Source: CALWZE01 sp964645785 (GTDB lineage: Bacteria > Bacillota > Clostridia > Oscillospirales > Ruminococcaceae). Taken from it: DNA of 53,334 nt. Shown here piece by piece: positions 8,168 through 16,600 of this stretch (the first letter of the stretch is position 1; every line of letters starts with the position of its first letter). Below the pieces are notes generated by a model. It was not told the origin of the DNA and made no database searches. It worked only from the letters and a program-made list of their open reading frames with translations. Location: NCBI GenBank assembly GCA_964645785.1, contig CAZYAV010000013.1:1-53334 (forward strand). Reading direction: 5' to 3'. The position numbers and the translations under genes were made by a program.

Positions 8168-9382
8168 ATGAAAAAGGTTTTGAGCTTAATTTTGGCTCTT
8201 GTTCTCGTGCTGGCTGTTTTTGCCGGCTGCGGGAACAACAACGCGACCCCGGACGACGGTGAGGAGAACGGGGAAGGCAGCAATGCCGGCGGCGAGACGA
8301 TCAAGATTGCATTCGTTGGCCCGCAGACGGGCGACAACGCCGAGATCGGCAAGCAGATGAAGACAGGCGTTCAGCTTGCCATCGACGAGTGGAATGCCAA
8401 GGGCGGCGTCCTGGGCAAAACCATCGTCCTCGAGGACTTTGACGACAAGAATGACGCGACCGAGGCCGGCAACATCGCCGAGCGCATCGCGTCCGACGAC
8501 AGCTATGCCGCCGTCATCGGCCACTTCTCCTCGGGCGTTGCGATGACCGCCGCCGAGATTTATCAGGAGGCCGGTATCCCCCTGATCAACGGCTCCGCTG
8601 CGCACACCGACTACAGCGGCATCGGCGACTGCATCTTCCGCAACAACGCGATTTACAACGTCGACGCGTCCAGCGCGCTGCAGATCATCGAGCACTTTGG
8701 CTACAGCAAGTTCGCGATGATTCAGCCGAACTCCGACGCCGGCGTTTCGATCAGCAACGTTGTCAAGGATTTCCTGAGCAAGTACGACGACAAGATCAAC
8801 GCGGAGCTGGTTGCCGAGGAGCTGTATGAGGACGGCACCGTCGATTTCTCCGCCGCTATCAACAAGTTCAATGAGGCCGGCGCCGAGATCGTCTACACCA
8901 CCGCGCCGTACTCGATCGTTGGTCCTCTGATGAACCAGTACAAGGCGATCAACCCCGACATTGTGTTCGTTCTTTCCTCGGGCGCGTTCTCGCAGGAGCT
9001 GCTTGACCTGGCGGGCGAAAGCGCCAACGGCTCTTACCTGCCGAACAGCTTCTTCGATCAGAGCTCGAACCCTGTGACCAAGAAGTTCGTTGAGGATTTC
9101 AACGCGATGTATGGCTCCAACCCCAACACCTTTGCGGCGCAGTGCTACGACGCGGCCAACATGATCTTCACGGCGATCGAGGCCGGCCAGAGCGACGCGC
9201 GCGCGGACATTGTCTCGAACCTGTACACCGTTACGTTTGACGGCGCGGCCGGCAAGACCCAGTTCGACGAGACCGGCGACTGCCCGAAGGAGCAGGTCTG
9301 CCTGCAGATCGTTGACGGCGCCTGGACCGAGGTTCCCGGTGTCATCATGCCTGTGACCGAGTGGGAGGCTTCCCTGGCGTAA
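8168..9382 (+). CDS. livK: LivK/HAAT-type ABC transporter substrate-binding lipoprotein
   Basis: The 404-residue protein begins with a lipoprotein signal: a positively charged start, a hydrophobic core and the lipobox VFAGC with the acylated Cys near residue 21. An acidic Gly/Asn-rich linker follows, then a two-lobed type I periplasmic-binding fold (IKIAFVGPQTGDNAEIGKQM onward). The fold and gene order are those of branched-chain-amino-acid (HAAT) transporters, which also include urea, amide and aromatic-compound importers. Placement inside a sugar locus makes the ligand uncertain. ATG 8168 follows AAAAGGAG. It heads the livKHMGF set. Confidence 0.93.
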   Translation: MKKVLSLILALVLVLAVFAGCGNNNATPDDGEENGEGSNAGGETIKIAFVGPQTGDNAEIGKQMKTGVQLAIDEWNAKGGVLGKTIVLEDFDDKNDATEAGNIAERIASDDSYAAVIGHFSSGVAMTAAEIYQEAGIPLINGSAAHTDYSGIGDCIFRNNAIYNVDASSALQIIEHFGYSKFAMIQPNSDAGVSISNVVKDFLSKYDDKINAELVAEELYEDGTVDFSAAINKFNEAGAEIVYTTAPYSIVGPLMNQYKAINPDIVFVLSSGAFSQELLDLAGESANGSYLPNSFFDQSSNPVTKKFVEDFNAMYGSNPNTFAAQCYDAANMIFTAIEAGQSDARADIVSNLYTVTFDGAAGKTQFDETGDCPKEQVCLQIVDGAWTEVPGVIMPVTEWEASLA

Positions 9383-9413
9383 GCCTCAAGCCAAACCATT
9401 GACAGTGTAGCGA

Positions 9414-9462
9414 AAGAACGATCCCCGGCATAGTCCCGATTCACATGTCGGGGATCGTTCTT
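9414..9462 (+). terminator. Hairpin between livK and livH (attenuating or mRNA-stabilising)
   Basis: A 14-base perfect stem (9414-9427 with 9449-9462) encloses a 21-base loop. The following T tract is weak, so partial readthrough is likely. Such a hairpin would let the binding protein be made in excess over the membrane and ATPase subunits. Confidence 0.6.
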
Positions 9463-9498
9463 AACTTAAGCCCCAAAATTTTATGGAGGTGATTTGAG

Positions 9499-10374
9499 GT
9501 GATTGCGCAGCAATTGGTTTACGGCCTCATTCTGGGAATGGTCTATGCGTTGCTGGCTGTCGGCTATTCTCTGGTGTTCGGCATTCTTCGGCTGCTCAAT
9601 ATGTCCCACGGCTCGGTCTATGCGTTTGGCGCGCATATGGCTTTGATGGCGGTGACCCTGACCTGGGGGCTGCCCGCGGCTTTTATCTTTACGATTGTGA
9701 TGACGGGCGTGCTCAACGTCGTCATCAACAACGTGGTGCTTGCGCCGCTCCGCGCGCGCAACGCGCCCAACATCACGCTTCTGATTTCGGTCACCGGCGT
9801 GTCCTACATTATCCAGAACGGCCTGATGCTGACCTTTGGCAGCACCCGGATGCCCTTCCCCAAAATCTTTGATTATGGGAACATCTCCATCGGCAGCATC
9901 ACCATCACAAGCACACAGCTTTCCATCCTGATTGTCACGCTGCTGCTGTTTGCCGTTCTGTTCCTGATTACCAACTGCACCAAGATGGGTCTTGCGATGC
10001 GCTGCTCTTCCCAGAACCCGAAGGCGGCGAATCTCGTCGGCATCGACGTGCGCAAGGTCGTCACCTTTACCTTCTTCCTCAGCGGTATGAGCGCGGCCGT
10101 CGCCGGCTACATGATTGCGGGATACTACGAAATGGTTTACTTCACCATGGGTACAACCGCCGGCCTTAAGGCGTTCGCGGCGGCAGTTCTGGGCGGCATC
10201 GGCGTGCTGTACGGCTCGGTTGCCGGCGGCGTGATCGTCGGCATCGCGGAGGCGATGGCCACCACCTTCCTCGGCAGCAACTACGCAGAGGCGGCCGCCT
10301 ACATCATCCTGTTCCTGGTCCTGCTGCTCAAGCCCTCGGGGCTGTTCGGCAAGGACAACCTCGAAAAGGTTTAA
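9499..10374 (+). CDS. livH: LivH-type ABC transporter permease
   Basis: The 291-residue integral membrane protein starts with the family hallmark QQLVYGLILGMVYALLAVGYSLVFGILRLLNMSHG and has about eight hydrophobic segments. The cytoplasmic coupling segment GLAMRCSSQNPKAANLVGIDV, near residues 164-184, should contact the ATPases. The start is GTG 9499, five bases after a perfect GGAGGTGAT ribosome site; no ATG fits. It pairs with LivM to form the channel. Confidence 0.95.
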   Translation: MIAQQLVYGLILGMVYALLAVGYSLVFGILRLLNMSHGSVYAFGAHMALMAVTLTWGLPAAFIFTIVMTGVLNVVINNVVLAPLRARNAPNITLLISVTGVSYIIQNGLMLTFGSTRMPFPKIFDYGNISIGSITITSTQLSILIVTLLLFAVLFLITNCTKMGLAMRCSSQNPKAANLVGIDVRKVVTFTFFLSGMSAAVAGYMIAGYYEMVYFTMGTTAGLKAFAAAVLGGIGVLYGSVAGGVIVGIAEAMATTFLGSNYAEAAAYIILFLVLLLKPSGLFGKDNLEKV

Positions 10375-10392
10375 GGGGAGGAGGATTTCACA

Positions 10393-11418
10393 ATGAAAAA
10401 TACTACTTCGGCTTTGTCGAATTTCCTTCATAAAAATCAGAAATGGCTGCTCATCGGCCTGGTGGTGGTTCTGTTTGTGCTGCCGCTGTTCGGCCTGAGC
10501 GCCTACCTCATCCGTGTACTGTGCATGATTGCAACCTACAGCATCCTCGCGCTGAGCCTCAACCTCATCACCGGTTACATGGGGCAGACCTCGATGGGTC
10601 ACGCGGCGCTTTACTGCATCGGCGCTTACGCCGGCGCGCTGGCGTCCACCCGGCTCGGCACTAATTTCTGGATCAGTATGCTGATTGCGATTGTGGTCGG
10701 CGCGCTGGCGGGCGCGTTTGAGGGCTTTGTCACCATGAACCTGTCCGGTTCGTACATGACCGTGACCACCCTCGCGTTCGCGCAGGTCATCACCATGGTT
10801 GCGCAGAACTGGATCTCGCTGACCAACGGCCCGCTCGGCATCAAGAGCATCCCCCGCCCGACCTTCTTCGGCATCGAGCTGACCACCAACAACGGCGGCC
10901 TTTACTGGCTCGCGCTGGTGTTCCTGATCCTCACGGTGCTGTTTGTGACGGCGATTATCAATTCCAAGATGGGGCGCGCGGTCATCGCAATCAAAGAAGA
11001 TGAGCTGGCTGCCAAGCTGATGGGCATCGAGACCCGCCGCTACCGCATTGCGGTTGTCGCGATTGCGGGCGCGATTGCGGGCGTCGCCGGCTGCTACTAC
11101 GCGCACATGAGCCGGTATGTCGACCCCAAGGTGTTCAGCTTCGACGTCTCCATGACCATCCTGACCATTGTTATTTTCGGCGGCCTCGCCTCAATCCCCG
11201 GCTCGATTCTGGGCTCGATCATCATGGTCGCGTTCCCCGAGGCGCTCCAGTTCCTGTCCGAGTACAGGTTCCTTGTGTATGGATTTATCCTTGTCATTAT
11301 GATGCGCTTCCGTCCGCAGGGCGTGCTGGGCGGCCTGAGCAAGCAGCCGTATAAGCTGCCCGCCGGTGTGCGCTCCCAGGCGCGCGGAACCGCGCCGAAA
11401 GCAAAGGAGGAGGCGTAA
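10393..11418 (+). CDS. livM: LivM-type ABC transporter permease
   Basis: The 341-residue membrane protein has the LivM motifs LALSLNLITGYMGQTSMGHAA near residues 53-75 and the coupling segment MGRAVIAIKEDELAAKLMGIET near residues 195-216, with about ten hydrophobic stretches. Its C-terminus is basic and probably cytoplasmic. It lies 18 bases after livH and 3 bases before livG, with GGGGAGGAGG upstream. Confidence 0.95.
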   Translation: MKNTTSALSNFLHKNQKWLLIGLVVVLFVLPLFGLSAYLIRVLCMIATYSILALSLNLITGYMGQTSMGHAALYCIGAYAGALASTRLGTNFWISMLIAIVVGALAGAFEGFVTMNLSGSYMTVTTLAFAQVITMVAQNWISLTNGPLGIKSIPRPTFFGIELTTNNGGLYWLALVFLILTVLFVTAIINSKMGRAVIAIKEDELAAKLMGIETRRYRIAVVAIAGAIAGVAGCYYAHMSRYVDPKVFSFDVSMTILTIVIFGGLASIPGSILGSIIMVAFPEALQFLSEYRFLVYGFILVIMMRFRPQGVLGGLSKQPYKLPAGVRSQARGTAPKAKEEA

Positions 11419-11421
11419 CAG

Positions 11422-12201
11422 ATGGCACTGCTTGAAGTCAATGAAATCACCAAGGTGTTCGGCGGCCTGACCGCTGTGGACAAGGTCAGCTTTAAAGTGG
11501 AGCCGGGCGAGATTGTCAGCATCATCGGGCCGAACGGCGCCGGCAAAACCACCATTTTCAACATGCTGACCGGCGTGTACAAGGTCGATAACGGCTCCAT
11601 CGTGTTTGACGGCAAGGAGATTCACAACACGTCGCCGCAGCACATCGTCCATGCCGGTATCTCCCGCACGTTCCAGAATATCCGCCTGTTCCCCAACATG
11701 CGGGTCATCGAGAACGTCATGATCGGCAACCATATCAACACAAATTACGGGTTCCTCGACGAGGTGTTCCGCACCCCGAAATTCAAAAAAGGGGAGCGGG
11801 AGTGCGCGCAGAAGGCGATCGACATCCTCGAATCGCTCGAGCTGGGCGACCAGATTGACAACTACGCGAAGAACCTGCCCTACGGTATGCAGCGCAAGGT
11901 GGAAATCGCCCGCGCAATCGCGACCGACGCAAAGCTCATCATCCTGGACGAGCCTGCTGCGGGCATGAACCCGCAGGAATCCGAGGAGCTGATGGAATTT
12001 ATCCGCTCACTGCGCGACAAGGGACACACCATCCTGCTCATCGAGCACGACATGAACCTTGTTATGCAGATTTCCGACAGGATTTACGTCATCGAATACG
12101 GCAAGAAAATCGCCGAAGGTCTGCCCGCCGAGGTGGCGCATGACCCGCGCGTTATCACCGCCTATCTCGGAAGCGGAGGGATCACGAAAGATGAAGAATA
12201 A
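11422..12201 (+). CDS. livG: LivG-type ABC transporter ATP-binding protein
   Basis: This 259-residue ATPase has Walker A GPNGAGKTT (about residues 34-42), the characteristic FQNIRLFPNMRVIENV Q-loop region, the signature region LPYGMQRKVEIARAIA and Walker B LIILDEPAAG, followed by the switch His in LIEHDM. The signature reads YGMQRK, usual for LivG proteins. It energises import with LivF. Its 3' end overlaps the livF start. Confidence 0.96.
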   Translation: MALLEVNEITKVFGGLTAVDKVSFKVEPGEIVSIIGPNGAGKTTIFNMLTGVYKVDNGSIVFDGKEIHNTSPQHIVHAGISRTFQNIRLFPNMRVIENVMIGNHINTNYGFLDEVFRTPKFKKGERECAQKAIDILESLELGDQIDNYAKNLPYGMQRKVEIARAIATDAKLIILDEPAAGMNPQESEELMEFIRSLRDKGHTILLIEHDMNLVMQISDRIYVIEYGKKIAEGLPAEVAHDPRVITAYLGSGGITKDEE

Positions 12202-12910
12202 ACTGCTGGAGCTGAAGGACGTCAATACCTATTACGGCAGCATCCACGCGCTCAAGGGCATCTCGATGGATGTTTACGAGGGGGAGATCCTGACCCTGAT
12301 CGGGTCGAACGGCGCGGGCAAAAGCACGACGCTCAGTTCGATTACCGGCCTTGTGCCCCCGCAGAGCGGCACAATCCTGTTTGAGGGCAAGGACATCACC
12401 AAGGAAAAGCCCGCAAACATCATCAAGATGGGCATCGGCATCTCGCCCGAGGGGCGCGAGGTGTTCCCGACCCTGACCGTGCTGGAAAACCTGCGCGCGG
12501 GCGCCTATACCCGCACCGACAAGGCGGAGATCAAGGAGTCGCTCGATTCGGTTTTCGAGCTGTTCCCCCGCCTGCTTGAGCGCAAAAAGCAGTATGCCGG
12601 CACCCTTTCGGGCGGCGAGCAGCAGATGCTCGCCATCGGGCGCGCGATGATGTGCAAGCCGAAGCTGCTGCTGCTCGACGAGCCGTCGCTCGGCCTTGCG
12701 CCCAACCTGGTCGAAATGATCTTTAAGCTGATTATGCGGATCAACAAAACCGGCGTCACGGTCATGCTGATTGAGCAGAACGCGAACATGGCGCTTCAGA
12801 TTTCGGATCGCGGCTATGTCCTCGAGACCGGCAAGGTCACCCTTTCCGGCGCGGCGGCGGATCTCCGCGCCAACGACGAAGTACGCAAAGCCTATCTCGG
12901 CAATGCCTGA
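12191..12910 (+). CDS. livF: LivF-type ABC transporter ATP-binding protein
   Basis: The 239-residue ATPase has Walker A GSNGAGKST, signature LSGGEQQMLAIGRAMM, Walker B LLLLDEPSLGLAP and LIEQNAN. ATG 12191 was chosen because MKNKLLELKDVNTYYGSIHAL is the family start. It overlaps livG by 11 bases, with the ribosome site GGAGGG inside livG, indicating translational coupling. It is the last gene before a strong terminator. Confidence 0.96.
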   Translation: MKNKLLELKDVNTYYGSIHALKGISMDVYEGEILTLIGSNGAGKSTTLSSITGLVPPQSGTILFEGKDITKEKPANIIKMGIGISPEGREVFPTLTVLENLRAGAYTRTDKAEIKESLDSVFELFPRLLERKKQYAGTLSGGEQQMLAIGRAMMCKPKLLLLDEPSLGLAPNLVEMIFKLIMRINKTGVTVMLIEQNANMALQISDRGYVLETGKVTLSGAAADLRANDEVRKAYLGNA

Positions 12911-12960
12911 GCCAGCAACCGGATCAGCCAACTGCAACACCTCCATAGCATATCGACTGA

Positions 12961-13004
12961 AAAAGGGCGCAATCGGGCAGTTTTTATCCCGATTGCGCCC
13001 TTTT
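12961..13004 (+). terminator. Terminator of the liv operon
   Basis: A perfect 17-base stem (12961-12977 with 12988-13004) ends in TTTT and lies 50 bases after livF. Confidence 0.93.
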
Positions 13005-13024
13005 AAGCGGGGCGGCGGCTGTGG

Positions 13025-13577
13025 TATAATAGGACGGGAAACGAAACGCTGCCTTGCCGCAGCAGCTGCCGCGCCGCGTGTGCAGGAAACGGCGTGCAGC
13101 GAAAGCGGCCGCATTGCCCAAAAGGCGCCGCGGGCGGAACCCGGCGAGGCGAACGCGGCGGAAGGATTTTACATGTAAAACCAAAACCCGCCAGGAGGGG
13201 CACCGTGGACGGAAAGACCCAGCCCCACGGCGTAGCGGCTTACCGGCGCGCCCGGCCGCCCTGCGAGCCTGCCGGCGGTATTGGCGCGGTGCGGCGCACA
13301 GCGGCGAACCGGATAAATGTGCCGCGGTGCACCGGGCGCGAAAAGCGGGTTCACCCTGCGCCCGTGCGGAGAACAACCGCGGAAGTGGGCGGCGCGCGGC
13401 CGGGCAAGTGCGCGCGCCGGAATTGTACGGACAACAGAACAAGTGCGCGGCCGAAAGCGGAATCTGTCGGCCGTGCCGCTGGTTTTTGCATACACATGGG
13501 CGGCGAACCCGCAGCGGACGCCGCAGGCGGTTCTACAGATAAATTCAAGGGAAAGAGACACGAAAGGAGCGCACCCG
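13025..13577 (+). promoter_or_regulatory. Extended -10 promoter and long GC-rich leader of the L-xylulokinase gene
   Basis: TGTGG followed by a perfect TATAAT (13025-13030) forms an extended -10 with only a weak -35. GGGAAACGAAAC, a loose match to the GGAAAACG operator, follows at once. The remaining 540 bases to the kinase are very GC-rich and hold open frames with no plausible protein content, so the transcript would have a long untranslated leader. I recognise no riboswitch class in it. Confidence 0.45.
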
Positions 13578-15116
13578 ATGCGTTACTATCTCGGCATTGA
13601 CAACGGCGGCACCACGACCAAAGCCGCACTTTACGACAAAAACGGCGCGGAAATCTGTGTGGCGAGCCGCGAAACCGACATGATTGCCCCGCGCCCCAAT
13701 TTCTGCGAGCGGAACATGGAGGACATGTGGGCGGCAAACTGCGCGGTGATTCGCGAGATTCTGGAGCGCTCTGCGGTGAATCCCGCAGACATCGCCGCGA
13801 TTGCCTGCTGCGGCCACGGCAAGGGGCTGTATCTGTGGGGCAAATCGGGCAAGCCGGTCATGAACGGCATCCTCTCGGCGGACAACCGCGCGTGGGAATA
13901 CCCGGTCAAATGGGCGCAGGACGGCACGGCCGAAAAATTGTATGCGCACACCTGCCAGAGCATTATGAGCTGCCAGCCGGTTGCGCTGCTTGCGTGGCTG
14001 CGGGATAACCGGCCGGAGCTGGTGCCGGAGGTGCGGTATATCTTTTCGTGCAAGGACTATGTCCGGTTCCGGCTGACCGGGGAGGCCTACGCCGAGATGA
14101 CCGACATGTCGGGCACAAACCTGCTGAACCTGCACACGCGAACCTATGACCCGCGGATCCTGAGCCTGCTGGGGCTGGAGGCGTTTGCGGACTGCCTGCC
14201 GCCGCTCAAGACCTCCTCGGATATCTGCGGGCAGGTCACCGCGCAGGCCGCGGCCGAGACCGGGCTGTGCGCGGGCACGCCGGTTGCGGGCGGCATGTTC
14301 GATATCGACGCGTGCGCCATCGCGGTGGACGCGGCGGACACAAGCCGCGTCTGCATGATTGCGGGCACCTGGAGCATCAACGAGTATATCCGCAGGGAGC
14401 CGGTGCTGGACGGGTCGGTCAAGCTCAATTCGCTGTTCTGCGACCCGGCGTATTACCTCATTGAGGAGAGCAGCCCCACCTCGGCCGGCAACCACCAGTG
14501 GTACATCAAAAACCTGCTGCCCGAGGCGGACAAGGAGGCCAGGGCGGCAGGGAAATCCATCTACGAGGTCACGAACGCGTGGGTGGACTCGATTCCGCCG
14601 GACGAGTTCTGCCCGGTGTTTCTGCCCTTTATCCTGGCAAGCAACGTCCACCCGAACGCAAAGGGCAGCTTTGTCGGTATCACCGCCAGCCACACCCGCG
14701 CGCATCTGACCCGCAGCGTGCTGGAGGGAATCACCTTCTGCCACCGGTACCACCTGGAGCGGCTGCTGAAAAGCCGCACCGAGCCGGTCGACTGCATTCG
14801 GCTTGCGGGCGGCGCGGCGCACAGCAGGGTCTGGGTGCAGATGTTTGCGGATATCTGCGGCATCCCGGTGCAGACCGCCGATGTCGGGGAAACCGGGGCG
14901 ATGGGCTGCGCCATCACGGCGGCGGTTGCGGTTGGGGATTATCCCGACTACCACACCGGCGCAAAAAACATGGTGAAGCTGGGCGAACGGGTGGAGCCGC
15001 GCGCCGAGTGGCGGCAGGTCTACGACCAAAAATACGCGCTTTACTGCAAGACGATCGAGGCGCTGGACGGCGTTTGGGACAGCATCCAGGGCTACATCGA
15101 CGGCAAAGCGGAGTGA
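13578..15116 (+). CDS. lyxK: FGGY-family L-xylulose kinase
   Basis: The 512-residue carbohydrate kinase closely resembles E. coli LyxK: GIDNGGTTTKAALYD (phosphate loop, residues 6-20), CCGHGKGLYLWGKSGKPVMNGILS, DICGQVTAQAAAETGLCAGTPVAGG, SPTSAGN, HTRAHL and GGAAHSRVWVQMFADI are shared blocks. LyxK phosphorylates L-xylulose (from L-lyxose) to L-xylulose-5-phosphate, which is the substrate of UlaE encoded 1.5 kb downstream. ATG 13578 follows AAAGGAG; the frame is open far upstream but without family content. A related FGGY substrate cannot be excluded, though the neighbouring epimerases favour L-xylulose. Confidence 0.88.
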   Translation: MRYYLGIDNGGTTTKAALYDKNGAEICVASRETDMIAPRPNFCERNMEDMWAANCAVIREILERSAVNPADIAAIACCGHGKGLYLWGKSGKPVMNGILSADNRAWEYPVKWAQDGTAEKLYAHTCQSIMSCQPVALLAWLRDNRPELVPEVRYIFSCKDYVRFRLTGEAYAEMTDMSGTNLLNLHTRTYDPRILSLLGLEAFADCLPPLKTSSDICGQVTAQAAAETGLCAGTPVAGGMFDIDACAIAVDAADTSRVCMIAGTWSINEYIRREPVLDGSVKLNSLFCDPAYYLIEESSPTSAGNHQWYIKNLLPEADKEARAAGKSIYEVTNAWVDSIPPDEFCPVFLPFILASNVHPNAKGSFVGITASHTRAHLTRSVLEGITFCHRYHLERLLKSRTEPVDCIRLAGGAAHSRVWVQMFADICGIPVQTADVGETGAMGCAITAAVAVGDYPDYHTGAKNMVKLGERVEPRAEWRQVYDQKYALYCKTIEALDGVWDSIQGYIDGKAE

Positions 15117-15202
15117 CAAAAGAAGAATAGGCGCGGCGGGCGGCGCAGAATCGTCCGTCCGCCGCTCTATGATAAATTTAAATGCAGGAAGGAATGTGAA
15201 CT

Positions 15203-16474
15203 ATGGATCAGATGCTGTACAAAAACTATGTTGCTATTCTGGCGAACGAACTGTTCCCCGCGCTCGGGTGTACCGAGCCCATCGCCGTCGCTTATGCCGC
15301 GGCCAAGGCTCGGGAAACACTGGGCGCAATGCCCGACGAGATCGAGGTAACCTGCAGCGGCAATATCATCAAAAACGTCAAGGGTGTCACCGTGCCGATG
15401 TCGGGCGGGCTGAAGGGCATCGACGTTGCGACGGTGCTGGGCGTTGTGGGCGGCCAGGCGGACAGGAAGCTGGAGGTTCTCAGCGGCGTGACCGACGCGG
15501 ACCGCGCCAAAACGCGCGAGCTGGTTGCGCAGGGCATCTGCAAGACCAGCCTGTGCGAAGGGGAGGAAAACCTGTACATCTACTGCGTCGTCAAAAAGGG
15601 CGGCGAGAGCGCGGCGGTCGAAATCAAGACCTACCACACCAATATCACCAAGATTGAGAAAAACGGCGCAGTCATCTTCTCCAAAGAGGACGAGAAAACG
15701 GCCGGCGCGGTGACGGGCGACAAGTCGCTGCTCAACATGCGCGCGATTTACGATTTTGCCAACGAGGTCAAGCTGGAGGACGTGCAGGAGATCATCGACC
15801 GCCAGATTGAGATGAACACCGCGATTGCGGAAGAGGGGCTCAAAAACAGCTGGGGCGTGAACGTCGGCTCCGAGCTGCTCAAGTATTACGGCGACGACGT
15901 CAAGTTCCGCGCGGCCGCCTATGCCGCCGCCGGTTCGGACGCCCGCATGAGCGGATGCGCGATGCCGGTCGTGATTAACTCGGGCAGCGGCAACCAGGGG
16001 ATCACTGTCTCGATGCCGGTTGTGATCTACGCGAAGGAGATGAACGTCTCGCACGAGAAGCTGGTGCGCGCGCTGGTGCTGGCGAACTTGATTTCCCTGA
16101 ACCAGAAGCGGCATATCGGCAGCCTGTCGGCCTACTGCGGCGCGACAAGCGCGGGCGCGGGCGCTGCCTGCGGCGTGGCGTATCTGCACGACGAGAGCTT
16201 TGAGGTGATCTGCAACACGGTCATCAACGCGATCGGCACCATCGGCGGCATGGTCTGCGACGGCGCGAAGCCGAGCTGTGCGGCCAAGATCCGCAGCGCC
16301 GTGGACACCGCGCTGCTGGGCTATTTCCTTGCGAAGGACGGGTTTGTGTACGCGTCGGGCGAGGGCATTGTCGAGGGCGATATCGAGCAGACGATTGCGA
16401 ACGTCGGCCGGATGGGTCGCGTCGGCATGGCGAGCACCGATATCGAGATTCTCAACATCATGATCGGAAAGTAA
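15203..16474 (+). CDS. cyuA: L-cysteine desulfidase / UPF0597 family protein
   Basis: The 423-residue protein has the diagnostic ALGCTEPIAVAYAAAKA near residue 20 and VTCSGNIIKNVKGVTVP. GSGNQGITVSMPV and a C-terminal Cys set (GAACGVAYLHD, GGMVCDGAKPSCAAKI) that should bind an oxygen-sensitive [4Fe-4S] cluster complete the set. Family members (CdsB of Methanocaldococcus, YhaM/CyuA of enterics) degrade L-cysteine to pyruvate, ammonia and sulfide, and resemble iron-sulfur serine dehydratases. It sits between the kinase and the epimerases, 86 bases after lyxK. Its link to sugar use is unclear; a lyase acting on a related small substrate is possible. Confidence 0.85.
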   Translation: MDQMLYKNYVAILANELFPALGCTEPIAVAYAAAKARETLGAMPDEIEVTCSGNIIKNVKGVTVPMSGGLKGIDVATVLGVVGGQADRKLEVLSGVTDADRAKTRELVAQGICKTSLCEGEENLYIYCVVKKGGESAAVEIKTYHTNITKIEKNGAVIFSKEDEKTAGAVTGDKSLLNMRAIYDFANEVKLEDVQEIIDRQIEMNTAIAEEGLKNSWGVNVGSELLKYYGDDVKFRAAAYAAAGSDARMSGCAMPVVINSGSGNQGITVSMPVVIYAKEMNVSHEKLVRALVLANLISLNQKRHIGSLSAYCGATSAGAGAACGVAYLHDESFEVICNTVINAIGTIGGMVCDGAKPSCAAKIRSAVDTALLGYFLAKDGFVYASGEGIVEGDIEQTIANVGRMGRVGMASTDIEILNIMIGK

Positions 16475-16554
16475 TCCGGTTTTGCGGCTTTGTGCGGGGC
16501 GGGGCGCCGGGCTTCGCCCTGTCGGGCGAACCGTGCGCCCCGCGGGCGCGCACA

Positions 16555-16586
16555 GCAAAGGCCGGACGAATCCGTCCGGCCTTTGC
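16555..16586. terminator. Convergent terminator between the desulfidase gene and ulaE
   Basis: A perfect 14-base GC-rich stem with a 4-base loop serves two convergent genes. A second GC-rich hairpin lies just before it at about 16497-16545. Confidence 0.85.
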
Positions 16587-16600
16587 CCCGGCGTTCCGCA

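Noticed and set aside
13168..13180. A second ATG-TAA start-stop element in the lyxK leader
   Set aside because: The preceding GGAAGG is weaker, no terminator hairpin follows at the right distance, and composition is native, so chance is the simplest explanation.
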